A DNA stretch of 35,501 bases, from positions 1-35,501 of the forward strand of contig DAOWJB010000136.1 of the NCBI GenBank assembly GCA_030640625.1, in the 5' to 3' direction. The notes beneath the pieces were generated by a model that did no database searches, had not been told where the DNA came from, and saw only the letters and a list, made by a program, of their open reading frames with translations. Both the position numbers and the translations under genes were made by a program. Positions 16,700 to 26,586 of this stretch are shown here, one piece after another (positions within the stretch are counted from its first letter, which is position 1; each line of letters opens with the position of its first letter). This DNA comes from Bacteroides sp. GTDB lineage: Bacteria; Bacteroidota; Bacteroidia; Bacteroidales; SM23-62.

Positions 16700-18124
16700 A
16701 TGAATCAATTCATCCCAAATAATAACTCAAAACTCTCTCTTAAAAGACTCTGGAAGGATATACTCGAAGCTGTATCGGGTACTGACCAGGATTTCACAAA
16801 AGGCAGCATGCGAAGGGCCATCCTCCTGCTATCCATACCCATGGTACTGGAAATGGCCATGGAATCCGTTTTTGCAGTAGTCGATATTTTTTTCGTATCC
16901 AAGCTCGGTGCCGATGCCGTTGCCACGGTCGGGATCACCGAATCTCTCATGACCATTGTCTATGCGATTGCCATGGGACTGGCAGTGGGTACCACTGCAC
17001 TTGTATCGAGAAGGATCGGTGAAAAGAACCCGGAAGGCGCCTCTGTTACAGCCTTCCAGGCCATCGCTACCGGACTCCTGGTATCCTTGCTGATTGCCAT
17101 ACCCGGTGCCAGTTTTGCATCCAGGCTCCTGAACCTGATGGGTGCCGAAGATGAAATGGTCAGGGAAGGTTTCATGTATACAGGCATCATGCTGGGAGGC
17201 AACGGCATCATCATGCTGCTGTTCATTATCAATGCCGTGTTCCGCAGCGCCGGTGATGCAGCCATTTCCATGCGTGTATTGTGGATAGCCAACCTGATCA
17301 ACATTATACTGGATCCTTTACTGATCCTGGGTATAGGACCATTCCCCGAACTCGGTATCAAAGGGGCAGCCATTGCCACGACCATCGGGAGGGGAGTTGG
17401 TGTGGCCTATCAGTTCTGGTTGCTGTTCAACGGCAAGGGCAGGGTGCAACTGAAAATCCACCACATGTTCATTCAGGTTAAGGTATTGTGGAGACTTATC
17501 CGTCTCTCCCTCGGCGGCATTGGGCAATCCCTGATTGCCACCACAAGCTGGATCGGATTGGTCAGGATCATCGCCGAATTTGGCAGTGACATGCTCGCAG
17601 GTTACACCATTGCCATCCGTGTCATTATATTTACTTTGCTTCCCTCATGGGGATTGAGCAATGCGGCAGCGACGCTTGTGGGACAAAACCTGGGGGCCGG
17701 TCAACCGGACCGGGCCCAAAGCTCAGTCTGGCTTACAGCGAAGATAAACATGATCTTTATGGGACTTGTGGCTGTGATTTTTATCCTGTTCCCTGGATTT
17801 TTCATCCGGATCTTTATTGACGATCAGGATATCATTGCAAGCGGTGCAGTCTGCCTGAGGATCATTGCTTATGGCTATGTCTTTTATGCCATGGGTATGG
17901 TGATGATCCAGGCCCTGAATGGCGCCGGTGATACAGGCACACCTACCCTGATCAATCTCTTTTGTTTCTGGATGATTGAGATCCCCCTGGCATATTTGCT
18001 GGCCTTGAAGTGGGGTGTTGCCGAGAATGGGGTTTATATTGCCATTATCGTGGCCGAAACAATCATGGCCCTGATAGCCGCCCTGATATTCAGGCGGGGA
18101 AAATGGAAACTCAGAAAGGTTTGA
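16700..18124 (+). CDS. MATE family efflux transporter
   Basis: The track starts at a TTG (16688); the ATG at 16700 (MNQFIPNNNSKLS) is more likely, giving 474 residues. Twelve hydrophobic helices are visible in two related halves. Motifs include IPMVLEMAMESVFAVVDIFFVSKLGADAVATVG in helix 1, the MRVLWIANLINIILDPLLILG segment at the end of the first half, and NAAATLVGQNLGAGQPDRA in the second half. MATE proteins export cationic drugs or metabolites by Na+ or H+ antiport. The substrate is unknown. The gene ends directly against the convergent permease gene; the two stop codons together form TGATCA. Confidence 0.93.
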   Translation: MNQFIPNNNSKLSLKRLWKDILEAVSGTDQDFTKGSMRRAILLLSIPMVLEMAMESVFAVVDIFFVSKLGADAVATVGITESLMTIVYAIAMGLAVGTTALVSRRIGEKNPEGASVTAFQAIATGLLVSLLIAIPGASFASRLLNLMGAEDEMVREGFMYTGIMLGGNGIIMLLFIINAVFRSAGDAAISMRVLWIANLINIILDPLLILGIGPFPELGIKGAAIATTIGRGVGVAYQFWLLFNGKGRVQLKIHHMFIQVKVLWRLIRLSLGGIGQSLIATTSWIGLVRIIAEFGSDMLAGYTIAIRVIIFTLLPSWGLSNAAATLVGQNLGAGQPDRAQSSVWLTAKINMIFMGLVAVIFILFPGFFIRIFIDDQDIIASGAVCLRIIAYGYVFYAMGMVMIQALNGAGDTGTPTLINLFCFWMIEIPLAYLLALKWGVAENGVYIAIIVAETIMALIAALIFRRGKWKLRKV

Positions 18125-20542
18125 TCATTCATAACGCAGGCTGGATACCAGGTTACGGGAGGCAGCCTTCCAGGACTGGTAGCTGACCGTAAGCAGGCTG
18201 ACCAGGAGAAATCCTGCACCGGTCAGGAGCATGATCCACCATTTGATCTCAATGCGGTAGACAAAGTTCTCCAGCCAGGATTGAGCCAGGTACCAGGTAA
18301 CCGGGATCCCGATCAGAACGGCGACCAGGACCATTACCAGGAAATCCCTGTTCAACAGGATCAGAATGTTGCTAACCCTGGCTCCGTTCACTTTGCGGAT
18401 ACCGATCTCCCTGGTACGTGCCCCGGCCAGGTATCGCATCAGTCCCACCAATCCAAGGCAAGCAATGATCATGGTTAAAACAGATATGACACCAAGGATC
18501 CTGGCCTGGACGATCTCCCGCTGATAGGTATTCTCGTAGAGATCATCCACCAGGTCATAATTAAAAGGATAATCAGGATACAACGCATCCCATTTGTCGT
18601 TCACAAAGTCAACTGCAAACCGGAAGTTTTCAGCATCCACCCTGACGAGGAAGGTCCAGAACCAGATATGCTTCTGAAACATGACCATGGGTTTTAACTT
18701 CTGAGCCATGGTATAGAAATAGAAATCCTCTGTCACCCCGATGATCGATCCTCCTTTGAATATATCAGGCCAACCGAAGATCAGTTCAAAGGGTTGGCCG
18801 ATGGCCTGGTCGGGGGACTCAAATCCAAGCAGTTCAAGCGCTGTCTCATTGATGATGAAATGTTCCCTTGCCTCCATTCCGCCATAAGGTGGGAAACTCC
18901 TTCCGGCCAGCAGGTTTATCCCGAAAAAATCCAGAAAATTATCATCCACCGGGTAAACAGCAATAAACTGTTCCTTAAGAGATTCATCCATCCCATCCAT
19001 TTCAAAATGCATGGCATCCATCAACAGGTTTGAGGGTTCGTCCATGGAAGCACTGACCTCCCTGATCAATGGGTTCTCAAGTAATATTTCTTTGAAGAGC
19101 GTATACTTGTCAAGTGCAGGCCGGGGTAGATTTTTCATGACAATAATATCCTTTTCACCGCTCCCAATGCCTGATTGCAACATGAAACGCAATTGCAAAT
19201 TGATAAACAAAGTCATCAGTATCAGTATAACAGAAGCAGAAAACTGAATGACTATCAGCATCTTACGGCCTATTGTTCTGCGTCCGCTCTCCAATATGCC
19301 ATACCCTGTCAGGTAGAAAACCTTTCCGCTCAGGTAATGCAGCCTTTCCTTGATCCCCAGCATAAAGATCGGCAGCATGCCGATGAAAACACCCAGCAGT
19401 GATAGTAGTAAGATCAATCCTGTGATCTGTGCCCATACTGTAAGATTGTTGACCTGCAGGGAATAAGCAAAATAGTTATTGAACCATGGGACAGTCAATA
19501 AAATGATGATCAGGGCAAGGATGGCCGAGAAGAGATAAACCAGGGCGCACTCCCAGCCGACAAACCTGGCAATATCAGATATTCGTGCTCCATTTACCCG
19601 GTTCAGGAAAATGAATCGCATTTTTCCATTGATCATTGCCAGTTGAAGATTGGCGTTATTAATGAACACGATGATGAGGAATATGATACCCACGGCACCA
19701 AACACGTAGATATACAGAGCCTTGTTATTTTGTTCAATTTCCCTGTCCTTATCAGAATACAGATGAATATCTTTTACCTGCTGCAGATGGGGAGTCAGTT
19801 CTGCAACCTTGTCCTCTTCCATGTATTGTCCCAGGAACTCAGGAAATTTATCCAGCATATCCGCCGGATCGGTCCCACTTTCCAGCACGAAGTAAACAAA
19901 GGCCCAGCCCATATCCTCCGATGTGTAATCCACGGGAGCAAGCATATCGATTTTATAATGGGCGTTGACCGGTGAATCCTCCATGATCCCTGTGATGGTG
20001 AAATCATGGTAGGAGGTATCAAACTGATGGGCCGCCTGCAAAACTTGCCCGACCGGGTCCGAATCGCCGAAATAGGTTTCTGCGAGGCTTTCTGAGAGCA
20101 CCATGCTCTGGGGCTCACTGAGTACATAAGCAGGATTACCTCTCAGCAGGCGCTGTCCGAATACATCAAAATAAATACTGTCCGCCAGGTAAAACTGCCG
20201 GCTCATATATTTCTGTTCGTCTACTTTTATCCTAGAATTGCGCATGGACTGCAGTCTGACTATTGATTCAAGTTCAGGAAAGTAATCAACCATATCATCC
20301 GTCCAGGCCTGCCAGGTCCGGGCAAAATGAGAATGATGGTCCCCGCGTTGGAATTCCACAGTAAACCGGTACAGCCGGTCACCCCCGGGATGAAATCTGT
20401 CGTAGCTTGTCTCCAGGTTGATCCAGATAAGTATGTAGAAAACACTGGTAAAAGCAATGACCAGGCCTGCAATATTGATGAGGTGATAAAAAAGGTTCCG
20501 TCTGAAACTACGGAAAGTGTAACGGAGAATTAATCCAATCAT
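18125..20542 (-). CDS. MacB/FtsX-type ABC transporter permease, orphan
   Basis: The track start (20548) is a TTG; the ATG at 20542 (MIGLILRYTFRSFRRN) is preferred, giving 805 residues. The protein has the duplicated Bacteroidota layout: a first membrane helix (about 20-42), a MacB_PCD periplasmic domain (YDRFHPGGDRLYRFTVEF onward), an FtsX domain with three helices (about 275-400), a second helix/periplasmic unit (about 430-660) and a final FtsX domain with ARTREIGIRKVNGA. Such permeases drive mechanotransmission, lipoprotein or peptide export with an ATPase. No ATP-binding subunit is in the window, so the partner must be encoded elsewhere. It is divergent from the patatin gene. Confidence 0.92.
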   Translation of the reverse strand: MIGLILRYTFRSFRRNLFYHLINIAGLVIAFTSVFYILIWINLETSYDRFHPGGDRLYRFTVEFQRGDHHSHFARTWQAWTDDMVDYFPELESIVRLQSMRNSRIKVDEQKYMSRQFYLADSIYFDVFGQRLLRGNPAYVLSEPQSMVLSESLAETYFGDSDPVGQVLQAAHQFDTSYHDFTITGIMEDSPVNAHYKIDMLAPVDYTSEDMGWAFVYFVLESGTDPADMLDKFPEFLGQYMEEDKVAELTPHLQQVKDIHLYSDKDREIEQNNKALYIYVFGAVGIIFLIIVFINNANLQLAMINGKMRFIFLNRVNGARISDIARFVGWECALVYLFSAILALIIILLTVPWFNNYFAYSLQVNNLTVWAQITGLILLLSLLGVFIGMLPIFMLGIKERLHYLSGKVFYLTGYGILESGRRTIGRKMLIVIQFSASVILILMTLFINLQLRFMLQSGIGSGEKDIIVMKNLPRPALDKYTLFKEILLENPLIREVSASMDEPSNLLMDAMHFEMDGMDESLKEQFIAVYPVDDNFLDFFGINLLAGRSFPPYGGMEAREHFIINETALELLGFESPDQAIGQPFELIFGWPDIFKGGSIIGVTEDFYFYTMAQKLKPMVMFQKHIWFWTFLVRVDAENFRFAVDFVNDKWDALYPDYPFNYDLVDDLYENTYQREIVQARILGVISVLTMIIACLGLVGLMRYLAGARTREIGIRKVNGARVSNILILLNRDFLVMVLVAVLIGIPVTWYLAQSWLENFVYRIEIKWWIMLLTGAGFLLVSLLTVSYQSWKAASRNLVSSLRYE

Positions 20543-20606
20543 GCTCAAAAATAGATATCCTAATATACTAATCCTTCAGGTAAACGTTGTAATTTTATAA
20601 CAGCTT

Positions 20607-21365
20607 ATGAAGTTTAAAACAGGATTGGTTCTGAGTGGCGGAGGGACACGCGGGTTTGCCCATATTGGTGCCTTACAGGCCCTGGAAGAGGCCGGGATCC
20701 AGGTGGATGTGATCAGTGGTACCAGTGTAGGATCCATCGTGGGTGCCCTTTATGCAGATGGGCACAGTCCAACTCAGATGTTGGAACTCTTTCGTCAAAA
20801 CAAGGTCATACAATTAACCCGGCTGTCTCTGTTCAGCAATGGGATACTGTCTTTATCCGGACTTAAAAAAAAGCTCAATAAATACATCCGGGCCAGAACA
20901 TTTGAGGAATTGAAACGGCCATTATTCGTCACCATTACCAATATTCACAGGGGGGAGGTGGAATATGTGCATGAGGGTCCGCTGGCCGATATGATTGTTG
21001 CCTCGGCAACCATTCCAATCCTGTTTTCTCCGGTCAGGATAAACCAGGAACTGTACATCGACGGGGCAGTGATCGATAATTTTCCTGTAAAGCCTATCAG
21101 GCAGCTATGCGAGAAGATCATTGGCATTAATATTATGCCGCACAGCCGGATACAGAAGATCCGGGGTATCAGGGATGTAGCCATGAGAACCTTCCAGTTA
21201 TATGTATATGCCATGAACCGTAACAGTTCAGCAGAATGCGATTTGCTGATCGAGCCCATGGACATTGCCGGTTTTGGATACCTGGGAAGCAAACGGGGGA
21301 TGGAAATGTACCGGCTGGGCTACGATGCTGCCAAAAAGCAGCTTGATACATTCAAAAATTGGTGA
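20607..21365 (+). CDS. Patatin-like phospholipase (RssA-like)
   Basis: The 252-residue protein carries the complete patatin Ser/Asp dyad: oxyanion loop GGGTRG (11-16), nucleophile Ser40 in GTSVG and Asp152 in DGA. The compact single-domain form resembles the bacterial RssA/YchK-type group, which are lipid acyl hydrolases. No signal peptide or membrane helix is present, so it should be cytosolic or peripheral to the membrane. The physiological lipid is unknown. It lies 73 bases before the second hybrid kinase in the same direction, close enough that co-regulation is possible but not required. Confidence 0.9.
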   Translation: MKFKTGLVLSGGGTRGFAHIGALQALEEAGIQVDVISGTSVGSIVGALYADGHSPTQMLELFRQNKVIQLTRLSLFSNGILSLSGLKKKLNKYIRARTFEELKRPLFVTITNIHRGEVEYVHEGPLADMIVASATIPILFSPVRINQELYIDGAVIDNFPVKPIRQLCEKIIGINIMPHSRIQKIRGIRDVAMRTFQLYVYAMNRNSSAECDLLIEPMDIAGFGYLGSKRGMEMYRLGYDAAKKQLDTFKNW

Positions 21366-21438
21366 TGGAAGTCATCATTTGATACCTCAATTGTCCCCTT
21401 TAATCTCCTATTTTTACGCCTTGTCCTGATGAGATTGC

Positions 21439-24135
21439 ATGGATAATTCCACTACCAAAGATAATTCGCATGCCTGTGCTGAATTGCAAAAGGCCAAAGA
21501 CAGGCTGGATAGCATATTTGCCGCCGCCCCGGTAGGTATTGGCCTGGTCCAGGACCGGGTAATCAAGGAAGTAAATCCATTTTTCTGTCATATGCTGGGA
21601 TATCAGCCGGAGGAGCTGATCGGTCAGAATGCCCGGATCTTATATGCGAGTGATAAAGAATATGAACGGATTGGCAAAACCAAATATGCGGACATCTCCA
21701 AACACGGAAAAGGAAGCATAGAAACCCAGCTGGTCAGGAAGGACGGAAAGATACTGGATATTCTGGTGAGTTCTGTTCCGCTCGACCCTTCAGACCTTTC
21801 CGCCGGAGTGACATTTACGGCCCTTGATATTACTGGACAGAAGTGGACCGAAAAAGCCCTGGTTGATAGCGAGCAACGCTCCAGGAATTTTCTGGAGACC
21901 TCCCCGATGGGAATATTCATTTACCGGGTGAATGAAGCCGGAGAACTCATCCTGCTGGAAGCGAATCCTGCCACCCGGCGTATCCTGGGATTTGATACTC
22001 AGCTTTATCTGGGAAAGCGCATTCAGGATATCTTCCCAAATGTGTTTGGGACCGACCTTCCGGAAAGATCTAAAAATGCCGCACTGACAGGTGAATCCTG
22101 GAGTACCACTGATCTCAACTACAAGGATAACCAGATTGCCGGCGCTTATGATATTATTGCCTTCCAAATTGCACCCGGGCAGGTGGCCGTTAAGTTTTCT
22201 GATGTCACGGAGCGCAAACTGACCGAGCTGAAATTACAGCAGAGCGAGGAAAAGCACCGTACGATCTTCCAGAATATCCAGGACGTATATTTTGAAATGG
22301 CCCCTGACACAACCATCCTCGAGGTTAGTCCCTCGATATCTAAAATTTCCCAGTACAGGCGCGAGGATCTGATCGGCAAATCAATTGACCATCTGGTTGT
22401 GGACGAAAAAATCAAGAATACCTTTTTAAGTCTGCTCTTTGAGAGAGGGGAACTGAAGGATTTTGATGTTCCGCTGAAGGACAGGGACAACCGGTTGATT
22501 TATTGTTCAGTGAATATTAAAATTGAGATGGGATCGGACGGAACACCCATCAAGGTGATCGGCTCCCTGAGAGATATTACAGAGCGAAAAAAGGCAAGAG
22601 AACATATTTCCAAACTCGAGAGAGCCGTGGAACAAAGTCCATCTTCAATTGTGATCACGGACCTTGAAGGCAACATCGAATACGTTAATCCCAGGTTCAC
22701 CGAAATCACGGGGTATTCGAAAGAGGAAGCCCTCGGCCAGAATCCGAGCATCATGAAATCAGGGGAACATGATAAGGATTTTTATAAGGACCTCTGGGAT
22801 TCCATCCGAACCGGAAATGAATGGCGCGGAGAATTCCTCAACAAGCGGAAGGATGGAACAACCTTCTGGGAAATGGCCTCCATCTCTCCCGTCAGGAATG
22901 ATTTGAATAAGATCACGCATTATATTGCGATCAAAGATGACATAACGGAAAGAAAACAAATAGAGCAACAGTTGGTGGAAGCCAAGGAGAAAGCAGAGGA
23001 ATCTGACCGGCTGAAATCCGCTTTCCTTGCCAATATGTCACATGAGATCCGCACCCCCATGAATGCCATACTGGGTTTCTCAGAAATACTGCAGCATGAG
23101 GGTATCAAGCCAGAAGACAGGAAAGAATATATCAAATTGATCAATGATAAGGGGAATGATCTGATGAACATCATTTCTGACCTCATCGATATCAGCCGTA
23201 TTGAGGCCGGAGATATGAAACTGGTAAAAACCCATATCAGGGTCAAGGACCTGATCCTTGAGATCTACCAGCAACTGAAAAAGGAAAAAGCCCTCAAAGG
23301 AAAAGAACAGGTTCAGATCCGGCACCAGATCCGGCAGGATGCTGAATATTATATCCTTTCAGACAAAAACCGGCTGCGTCAGGTCTTCAGCAATCTCCTG
23401 GGCAACGCCTTAAAATTTACGAATGAAGGTTTTATAGAATTGGGTTACGAAATTGAAAATGGCCTGGTCCGGTTTCATGTAAAAGACAGTGGTATTGGGA
23501 TTACGCCTGAAAATCAGAAGATCATTTTTGAACGCTTCCGGCAGGAAGATAACACCTATACCCGGAAATATGGAGGAACCGGACTGGGACTTGCCATTTC
23601 AAAACAGATTGTAGAGCTGCTGGGTGGTGATATACGGGTGGAATCAAAACCGGAACAGGGAGCCAGTTTTTATTTCACTATTCCTCTCGAGAAGACTGCC
23701 GAACCTGTTCCCGCAATTTCAACAAACAAGCATACCCAATACCAGAACAATCTGAAGCTGGATACCAAAAAGATCCTGATCGCTGAAGACGACAGCTCCA
23801 ATTACATGTTCCTGGAATCCCTCCTGCGATCGACCAAAGCCAAATTAATCTGGGCTCGCAACGGCTTCCATGCCGTTGAAATGCATGCAGATCATAAAGA
23901 TATTGATTTGATATTAATGGATATCAGGATGCCTGAGATGAACGGCTTACTCGCAACGGAAAAGATCAGGAGCAGCGATCAGTGTATTCCTATTATTGCC
24001 CTGACCGCGTTTGCTTTCGCAGATGACCGGGAGAAATCACTCGAAGCCGGATGCAACGAGCATATTTCAAAACCCGTCAAGATAGAAGAGTTGAAACGGG
24101 TGCTGCAGAAGTACCTGGGAGGAACTCATCCCTGA
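21439..24135 (+). CDS. Soluble hybrid sensor histidine kinase: 4 PAS, HisKA, HATPase, REC
   Basis: This protein has 898 residues and no membrane helix. The order is PAS1 (about 18-135), PAS2 (142-258), PAS3 (268-388), PAS4 (395-515), HisKA with His535 in SHEIRTPMNAILGFSE, a HATPase with DSGIG and GGTGLGLAIS, and a C-terminal receiver with Asp828 in LMDIRMP. PAS4 (GQNPSIMKSGEHDKDFY, GEFLNKRKDG) resembles the redox or heme-type PAS often seen next to HisKA. Its kinase and receiver parts are clearly paralogous to the kinase at 10737, including an identical linker ahead of the HisKA. The output is unknown. The last 10 bases overlap the convergent LytTR gene. A candidate -7 box (TATTTTTA, 21409-21416) lies 22 bases upstream. 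Confidence 0.92.
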   Translation: MDNSTTKDNSHACAELQKAKDRLDSIFAAAPVGIGLVQDRVIKEVNPFFCHMLGYQPEELIGQNARILYASDKEYERIGKTKYADISKHGKGSIETQLVRKDGKILDILVSSVPLDPSDLSAGVTFTALDITGQKWTEKALVDSEQRSRNFLETSPMGIFIYRVNEAGELILLEANPATRRILGFDTQLYLGKRIQDIFPNVFGTDLPERSKNAALTGESWSTTDLNYKDNQIAGAYDIIAFQIAPGQVAVKFSDVTERKLTELKLQQSEEKHRTIFQNIQDVYFEMAPDTTILEVSPSISKISQYRREDLIGKSIDHLVVDEKIKNTFLSLLFERGELKDFDVPLKDRDNRLIYCSVNIKIEMGSDGTPIKVIGSLRDITERKKAREHISKLERAVEQSPSSIVITDLEGNIEYVNPRFTEITGYSKEEALGQNPSIMKSGEHDKDFYKDLWDSIRTGNEWRGEFLNKRKDGTTFWEMASISPVRNDLNKITHYIAIKDDITERKQIEQQLVEAKEKAEESDRLKSAFLANMSHEIRTPMNAILGFSEILQHEGIKPEDRKEYIKLINDKGNDLMNIISDLIDISRIEAGDMKLVKTHIRVKDLILEIYQQLKKEKALKGKEQVQIRHQIRQDAEYYILSDKNRLRQVFSNLLGNALKFTNEGFIELGYEIENGLVRFHVKDSGIGITPENQKIIFERFRQEDNTYTRKYGGTGLGLAISKQIVELLGGDIRVESKPEQGASFYFTIPLEKTAEPVPAISTNKHTQYQNNLKLDTKKILIAEDDSSNYMFLESLLRSTKAKLIWARNGFHAVEMHADHKDIDLILMDIRMPEMNGLLATEKIRSSDQCIPIIALTAFAFADDREKSLEAGCNEHISKPVKIEELKRVLQKYLGGTHP

Positions 24136-24851
24136 TTGTTCTGACTTCTTCGCTGAAGATGATTCAATAATTTTTCCCTGTAGGATTGGCCCACCGGAAT
24201 ATCCTGCTCCCCTATCCGCAGCCTGTTGCCTTCTAAAAAGCGGATCTTGTCCAACGCAATAATATAAGACCGGTGAACCCTCAGGAATAGCGCTTCCGGA
24301 AGCGATTGTTCCAGGTTCTTCAATGTATCATGAGTGGTAATGATCCCGGCCGGTGTATGGATCTTCACATAATCTCCCAGGGCCTCAAGGGACAGGATCT
24401 CTGACAATTGAAGCCTGTATATTTTCCCATCCGCTTTTACCATCAGGAATGAGGAATCCTCAATGGCAGCATCCACGGATTTCTTTACCTGCATTTCGTA
24501 ACGCTTGGACGCTTTATTAACCGATTTCATGAATCTCTCAAACGAAAATGGTTTTATCAGGTAATCAACGGCATCCAGCTCAAATCCCTCAACTGCAAAC
24601 TCAGGATAAGCCGTTGTAAAGATGATTTCGGGTGGATTTTCGAGGGTGCGTATCATGCTGATTCCCGACAATTTCGGCATATTAATATCGAGGAAAACAA
24701 TATGGATATCCTCCTTCTCCAATATCTCTATCGCATCAAAGGAACTGGAACAACTAGCCCTCAGATCCAGCATTGGACAATCTGAAATATACTTTTCAAG
24801 AATTTCCCTTGCCAGGGGTTCATCATCCACGATTATGCAAGAAAGGTTCAT
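24126..24851 (-). CDS. LytTR-family response regulator
   Basis: This 241-residue regulator has an N-terminal receiver (VDDEPLAREIL with the acidic pocket, phospho-acceptor Asp55 in VFLDINMP, a Lys in LIKPFSF) and a C-terminal LytTR DNA-binding domain (about 140-235, LSLEALGDYVKIHT, LFLRVHRSYIIALDKI, IPVGQSYREKL). It should bind DNA direct repeats once phosphorylated. Its start overlaps the stop of the LytS-type kinase by 4 bases, so the two are an operon-encoded pair. The 3' end overlaps the convergent hybrid kinase by 10 bases. The target genes are not evident; the adjacent lipoproteins are the natural candidates. Confidence 0.94.
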   Translation of the reverse strand: MNLSCIIVDDEPLAREILEKYISDCPMLDLRASCSSSFDAIEILEKEDIHIVFLDINMPKLSGISMIRTLENPPEIIFTTAYPEFAVEGFELDAVDYLIKPFSFERFMKSVNKASKRYEMQVKKSVDAAIEDSSFLMVKADGKIYRLQLSEILSLEALGDYVKIHTPAGIITTHDTLKNLEQSLPEALFLRVHRSYIIALDKIRFLEGNRLRIGEQDIPVGQSYREKLLNHLQRRSQNNQG

Positions 24852-25906
24852 GTTAACTCAAGCTCTAGTTTTACCTGGAAATCCTCTCCATTATCAAGGA
24901 TCTCGAGAAAGCTCCTATCAGGATAGAGCAATTCCAGCCTGCGCTTTACATTGGCCAGGCCGATCCCTGAGTTTTCCTGACCTTCAATTTCATCCACCTT
25001 CCCCTTATTATTCTCAAGTGACAGATTCAGTTGCCTGTCCCTGATCTCCAGGTGGATCCTCACATAACCTCCGGCCGGATCACCTTTCACGCCATGTTTA
25101 AAGCTATTCTCCACCAGGGGGAGGAATAACAGGGGGGCTATTTTCAGCTCGCCCGGTGAACCGTCCTTTGTGTATTCAATCTTTGACCGCTGGTCTGAGC
25201 GAAGCCTCTGCAAGGCAATATAATTCTCCAGAAAGTCAATCTCCTTCTGTAAAGATACCTTTTCCTCATTTGATTCATAGATCATGTATCTCATCAGGTC
25301 AGATAATTTCAGGATGGCAGCCGGAGCTTTTCCGGATCCACCCATGGCAAGCGAATAAATATTATTCAGGCTATTGAAAAGGAAATGTGGATTGATCTGT
25401 GATTTTAATGCCTTTAATTCAGATTCTACCTTCTCCTGCCTGATCCTCATGATCTGCTTTTCGGCCTGGCTCAGCAGGAACCATCCCTTTGACAGTTTCA
25501 ACAGGCTGGTTAGTGCCACATAGACAAATACGAATTTCAGGATATCCCCAATATCATAAAAAGAAATAAAATAATATCCCGGAAGGATCAGGTCCACCAG
25601 GTGATCAAAGGTGACCTGGTTAAACTGGGCACTGATATAGATAAGAGCAAGTATGCAAACAAAGTAAATCAGGTATCTCGCCTTCTGCAGGACCCTGGGG
25701 ATCAAAATCCAGATATTGACATAAACGGCGGTGACAAGGCTGACATGAAACAGTGCGGTATAGATGTAATCTATCTTCTCCACCTTATTGGAAGCAGAAA
25801 AAAAGTTCACCAGGAAAATGAATGATGCCATCCAGAACAGGACATGTTGCAACACCCTGTTTCCTGCCAGTTTCAGGAAAACCCTGCGAATGTTAGAGAT
25901 GAACAT
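24848..25906 (-). CDS. LytS-type sensor histidine kinase (His_kinase/PF06580)
   Basis: The 352-residue protein has four predicted membrane helices (about 22-38, 48-70, 77-95, 122-140), then a coiled linker and a His_kinase domain with phospho-acceptor His174 in INPHFLFNSLNNI. It ends with a HATPase_c domain (LPLVENSFKHGV, GIGLANVKRRLELLYP). This family pairs with LytTR regulators and usually senses membrane or envelope signals without a large extracytoplasmic domain. It overlaps its regulator gene by 4 bases and starts 34 bases after the stop of a lipoprotein gene. The whole set 27231 to 24126 therefore reads as one unit. Confidence 0.93.
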   Translation of the reverse strand: MFISNIRRVFLKLAGNRVLQHVLFWMASFIFLVNFFSASNKVEKIDYIYTALFHVSLVTAVYVNIWILIPRVLQKARYLIYFVCILALIYISAQFNQVTFDHLVDLILPGYYFISFYDIGDILKFVFVYVALTSLLKLSKGWFLLSQAEKQIMRIRQEKVESELKALKSQINPHFLFNSLNNIYSLAMGGSGKAPAAILKLSDLMRYMIYESNEEKVSLQKEIDFLENYIALQRLRSDQRSKIEYTKDGSPGELKIAPLLFLPLVENSFKHGVKGDPAGGYVRIHLEIRDRQLNLSLENNKGKVDEIEGQENSGIGLANVKRRLELLYPDRSFLEILDNGEDFQVKLELELT

Positions 25907-25940
25907 CTGGGTATAAATTTAGGAATAAGAAGGATTCCTA

Positions 25941-26576
25941 TCAAATACGCTTAAAGATATCTGGCTCCAGTATGGCATCTTCTTCATTTCCGTATTTTAT
26001 GACGAACTTCTGCAACTCTTTGGTACCGGCAGTGACCAGGATACCATTATCATGTCTGATGTGAGAGATCTTGATCCTGTTATGTTCAATTAACTCCTCT
26101 AGGTAGGATGGATCAAAGAAACTCAGGGAAAGGGAATCTTCCGTCACTTTTACCTTGGAGAAATTATTTGCCCCTATCATATGCCAGGAGAGGAAACCAT
26201 GATCCAGCTCATAATCCTCCGGGTAGTAATTTAAGTAGTATTGTCCGTCAAGCACAAGCATATGCAAAACAAATTCAGCTTCCAGGGTATCTCCTTCCGA
26301 TACTTCATATGCCATTAGACGATAGGTCTTCTTTTCATCTGCCGGAGACCAACCGGGTTTATCCCTGGGAGACCAGTCGGGATTGAATAATCCCTTGTCG
26401 GGAGTACGATCGAGCCGTTCTATAACCCAGATACCATTATCACCCCCATCCCAGGTACCTTCCAACCGTTCATCCGTGACCAGGTCCTTTTCAGTATACA
26501 GCGGGAACAGGGAAGGGATACAGGAACCGGCCAGTGCAGTCAGCATTCCAACTAATAAAATTATTCTTGCCTTCAT
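25941..26576 (-). CDS. Uncharacterised lipoprotein, CIPSL-type, copy 2
   Basis: The 211-residue protein has a lipoprotein signal (LLVGMLTALAGSC, Cys19). The mature N-terminus CIPSLFPLYTEKDLVTDERLEGTW is a motif I recall from many unnamed Bacteroidota lipoproteins. The rest is rich in beta-strand and aromatic residues and ends with a helix (ELQKFVIKYGNEED). It is homologous along its length to the next gene upstream (26587-27231), separated by 10 bases. It is followed after 34 bases by the LytS-type kinase. No known enzymatic motif is visible. A ligand-sensing or surface role is possible but unproven. Confidence 0.8.
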   Translation of the reverse strand: MKARIILLVGMLTALAGSCIPSLFPLYTEKDLVTDERLEGTWDGGDNGIWVIERLDRTPDKGLFNPDWSPRDKPGWSPADEKKTYRLMAYEVSEGDTLEAEFVLHMLVLDGQYYLNYYPEDYELDHGFLSWHMIGANNFSKVKVTEDSLSLSFFDPSYLEELIEHNRIKISHIRHDNGILVTAGTKELQKFVIKYGNEEDAILEPDIFKRI

Positions 26577-26586
26577 ATGATAGATA

